The notes under the pieces: model-generated
Database searches by the model: none
Seen by the model: the letters and a program-made list of their open reading frames with translations, nothing else
What the model was told of the DNA's origin: nothing
Program-made: the position numbers and the translations under genes
Assembly: GCF_004217135.1 (NCBI RefSeq)
Contig: NZ_SHKK01000001.1
Coordinates: forward strand, 1,674,001-1,738,000
Source: Micromonospora violae
Lineage (GTDB): Bacteria; Actinomycetota; Actinomycetes; Mycobacteriales; Micromonosporaceae
Length of the DNA stretch: 64,000 nt
Reading direction: 5' to 3'
Part shown: positions 61,973 to 64,000 of the stretch, piece by piece
How positions within the stretch are numbered: the first letter of the stretch is position 1
How the letters are laid out: each line of letters begins with the position of its first letter

Positions 61973-63039
61973 CCCGCCCGGCCGCCCGTAACGGGTCCCG
62001 CGCGTCCGCCGACCGGCTGGCCCGACTGCTCAACCTGGTGCCCTACCTGCTGGCCCGGCCCGGCATCGAGATCGCCGAGGCGGCCGGTGACCTGGGCGTC
62101 ACCGAGCGCCAGCTCCGGGAGGACCTGGAGCTGCTCTGGGTGTGCGGGCTGCCCGGGTACGGCCCCGGCGACCTGATCGACATGGCGTTCGACGGTGATC
62201 GGGTGACCATCACCTACGACGCTGGCATCGACCGGCCGTTGCGGCTCACCCCCGACGAGGCGCTCGCGCTCGTGGTGGCGCTGCGGATGCTGGCCGAGAC
62301 CCCCGGGGTGGCCAACCGGGAGGCCGTCGAACGCGCCCTCGCCAAGATCGAGGACGCGGGCGACCTGGTGGGCGCCCCGGTGGCCGTCCGGTTGCCCGGG
62401 GACACCCCGCGCGTCGAGGCGCTGCGCGCCGCCGTGGAGGGCGGGAAGGCCCTCGGGATCACCTACTACACGGCCGCCCGGGACGAGACCACCGAGCGCG
62501 TCATCGACCCACTGCGGATGCTCATGGTCGGCGGCCGGGCGTACGTGGAGGCGTGGTGTCGGCGCGCGGAGGCGGTCCGGCTGTTCCGCGCCGACCGGAT
62601 CGACGCGATCACCGAGTTGGACGAGCCGGCCACGGTGCCGCCGCAGGCCGTCCCGCACGACCTCACCGAGGGGGTGTTCCGCCCCTCGGCGGACCTGCCG
62701 CTGATCACCGTACGCATCGGCCGGGGCGAGCGGTGGATCACCGAGTACTACCCGTGTGAGCGGGTGGAGGCCGACGGCGACCAGTGGCTCGTCTCCCTTC
62801 GGGTGACCGACCTGGGGTGGGCCCGCCGGTTCGTGCTGGGCCTGGGCCCGGAGGTGACAGTGGTCGCCCCGGTCGAGTTGGCCGAGCAGGTGCGCGCGAC
62901 GGCAGCCGCCGCGCTCGACGCGTACGCCGTGCCCGCGCCCACCACTGTGCCCGCGCCCACGACTGTGCCCCGGTCGCCCGAGGTCGACGCGGAGCGCGTG
63001 CCGCCGGGTGATCCGGCGGTGGCCGGCCGTACCCAGTAG
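61969..63039 (+). CDS. pafC: WYL-domain transcriptional activator PafC
   Basis: The partner of PafB. The 356 residues hold the winged helix (SADRLARLLNLVPYLLARPGIEIAEAA), a WYL domain (DPLRMLMVGGRAYVEAWCRR) and a WCX domain, with a Pro/Thr/Val-rich tail after about residue 320 containing a short repeat (VPAPTT). The start is coupled to pafB by GTGA. Its TAG stop is part of the next gene's -10 box. Confidence 0.93.
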   Translation: MTRPAARNGSRASADRLARLLNLVPYLLARPGIEIAEAAGDLGVTERQLREDLELLWVCGLPGYGPGDLIDMAFDGDRVTITYDAGIDRPLRLTPDEALALVVALRMLAETPGVANREAVERALAKIEDAGDLVGAPVAVRLPGDTPRVEALRAAVEGGKALGITYYTAARDETTERVIDPLRMLMVGGRAYVEAWCRRAEAVRLFRADRIDAITELDEPATVPPQAVPHDLTEGVFRPSADLPLITVRIGRGERWITEYYPCERVEADGDQWLVSLRVTDLGWARRFVLGLGPEVTVVAPVELAEQVRATAAAALDAYAVPAPTTVPAPTTVPRSPEVDAERVPPGDPAVAGRTQ

Positions 63040-63042
63040 GCT
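63037..63042 (+). promoter_or_regulatory. -10 box TAGGCT overlapping the pafC stop
   Basis: TAGGCT begins with the stop codon of pafC (TAG 63037-63039) and ends 7 bases before GTG 63050. Confidence 0.5.
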
Positions 63043-63049
63043 GACCGCC

Positions 63050-63295
63050 GTGCTGATCTGGATCGTGCTCGCGGTGGTGCTGCTGCCTCTCGTGGTGCTC
63101 GCGCTGGCCGTGCGCCCGGTGCTGGCCCGGCTGCCCCGACTGCGCCGCGCCGTCGCGGTGTTGCAGCGGCGCGCCACCGAGGCGCAGGCGCTGCGCGAGA
63201 GCGCCGAGGCGTTGCAACGCCGCGCCGAGGAGGTTCAGCGTCGGCTTGACACCGCGTCCGGGCGGCTTGCGGTGATCAAGGCCAAGCGCGGCTGA
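63050..63295 (+). CDS. Small membrane-anchored coiled-coil protein
   Basis: An 81-residue protein: an N-terminal membrane helix (LIWIVLAVVLLPLVVLALAV) and a cytoplasmic coiled coil rich in Arg, Ala and Glu (about 35-75). It lies between pafC and tatA. The function is unknown. Confidence 0.75.
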   Translation: MLIWIVLAVVLLPLVVLALAVRPVLARLPRLRRAVAVLQRRATEAQALRESAEALQRRAEEVQRRLDTASGRLAVIKAKRG

Positions 63296-63454
63296 TCGCG
63301 CCGACACCGGGCGGTGGTTGACGGATCATCGCGGGTTGGTCAAGACTTCACCCTCCCGGCCAAACCACCACCACCCAACGGGTGGCGGGCAGCCGATCCG
63401 CACGTACGATGGGCTGCGTACCACCCCTCGGACACAGACCGACTGGAGCTTCTC

Positions 63455-63769
63455 ATGGGTGCCCTCAAGCCGTGGCACATCGCTGTTCTCGTGGTTGTGC
63501 TGATCCTGCTCTTCGGTGCGAAGCGGCTCCCCGACGCTGCCCGTTCGCTGGGTCGGTCGCTGCGGATCATCAAGGCCGAGACCAAGAGCCTGCAGGACGA
63601 CGACCGCGACCTCGCCGAGAAGGCCGACGCGCAGGCCGGCTACCAGCCGCTGCCGCCGCACGCCGGGCAGCAGGCACCGTACGCTGGCCAGCCGCAGCAG
63701 GCCCCGTACCAGCAGGCCCCGCCGCAGCAGCCGGTCGTCGACCCGGTGCACCGCGTCCGCGACAACTGA
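63455..63769 (+). CDS. tatA: Sec-independent translocase subunit TatA
   Basis: TatA forms the pore for export of folded proteins. The 104 residues start with the short membrane helix ([22 protein letters not shown]), then the amphipathic helix ([18 protein letters not shown]) and a Gln/Pro-rich tail. ATG 63455 has GGAG upstream. It is followed 18 bases later by tatC. Confidence 0.95.
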   Translation: MGALKPWHIAVLVVVLILLFGAKRLPDAARSLGRSLRIIKAETKSLQDDDRDLAEKADAQAGYQPLPPHAGQQAPYAGQPQQAPYQQAPPQQPVVDPVHRVRDN

Positions 63770-63787
63770 CCGAAGGGCACCACTCCC

Positions 63788-64000
63788 GTGGCCTTCGCCC
63801 TGCGTAAACGCGGCCCGAGCACGTTCGAGCGGGCCGCTGACGGCTCGATGACGCTCATCGAGCACGTCCGCGAGTTGCGCAACCGTCTCTTCCGCGCGTC
63901 GCTGGCAATCATGATCGGCTTCGGCTTCGGCATCTGGCTGGCCGAGCGGGTCCGGTTGTTGTTGTCGAAGCCGTACTGTGACCTGCCGGGCTCGGTCGAC
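63788..64000 (+). CDS. tatC: Sec-independent translocase subunit TatC, N-terminal part
   Basis: The first 71 codons of TatC, the receptor for twin-arginine signal peptides. MTLIEHVRELRNRLFRAS and the first membrane helix (about 38-58) are typical. The gene runs off the window. GTG 63788 lies 18 bases after tatA, with GAAGG upstream. Confidence 0.95.
   Translation, partial: MAFALRKRGPSTFERAADGSMTLIEHVRELRNRLFRASLAIMIGFGFGIWLAERVRLLLSKPYCDLPGSVD

Overview
The window is high-GC actinobacterial chromosome. Gene content and order point to Micromonosporaceae, probably Micromonospora or a close relative: mycothiol ligase MshC, a complete Pup-proteasome system, frequent GTG starts, and ATGA/GTGA overlaps between neighbouring genes. 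No rRNA, tRNA, CRISPR array, integrase or transposase was seen.

The backbone follows an order also known from Mycobacterium tuberculosis. It runs phosphomutase, DUF3090, SCO1664-family protein and mshC (1-3014), PAC2 protein and metH (4301-8947), a RecB-like nuclease, a site-2 protease and TrmI methyltransferase (39179-42323), arc, dop, pup, prcB and prcA (43464-49629), pafA (56662-58020), pafB and pafC (60974-63039), then tatA and the start of tatC (63455-64000). These genes make mycothiol, methylate homocysteine, mark proteins with Pup (Dop, PafA), unfold and degrade them (Arc, PrcBA), control the DNA-damage response (PafBC) and export folded proteins (Tat).

Into this backbone are set accessory blocks. 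Positions 8948-39178 hold a patchwork: small membrane and zinc-finger proteins; an XRE regulator with four tiny overlapping genes (11959-13982); a PadR/PspC pair; a metallo-beta-lactamase protein divergent from an unrecognised membrane-anchored protein (15187-16820); a decayed SDR/LysR pair (17291-18180); two secreted sugar-related proteins with matching C-terminal fascin-like repeats (22112-26219); a uracil-DNA glycosylase; an ArsR/SRPBCC pair; a Ca2+/H+ antiporter; an ECF sigma factor with its YCII partner; a metallopeptidase; and an ABC exporter. A second insertion (49715-56593) places a complete dTDP-L-rhamnose pathway with two glycosyltransferases and a flippase between prcA and pafA. An endonuclease VII-like gene lies between pup and prcB and overlaps prcB by 82 bases.

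Two features cut across the window. First, about sixteen genes have a TANNNT-type -10 box ending only 6-9 bases before the start codon, which implies leaderless mRNAs and settles several starts. Second, long hairpin repeats occur between genes. One type occurs twice, at 3127-3197 and 58426-58500, each time with a 33-base loop, at a convergent gene junction and close to a G-rich tandem repeat.
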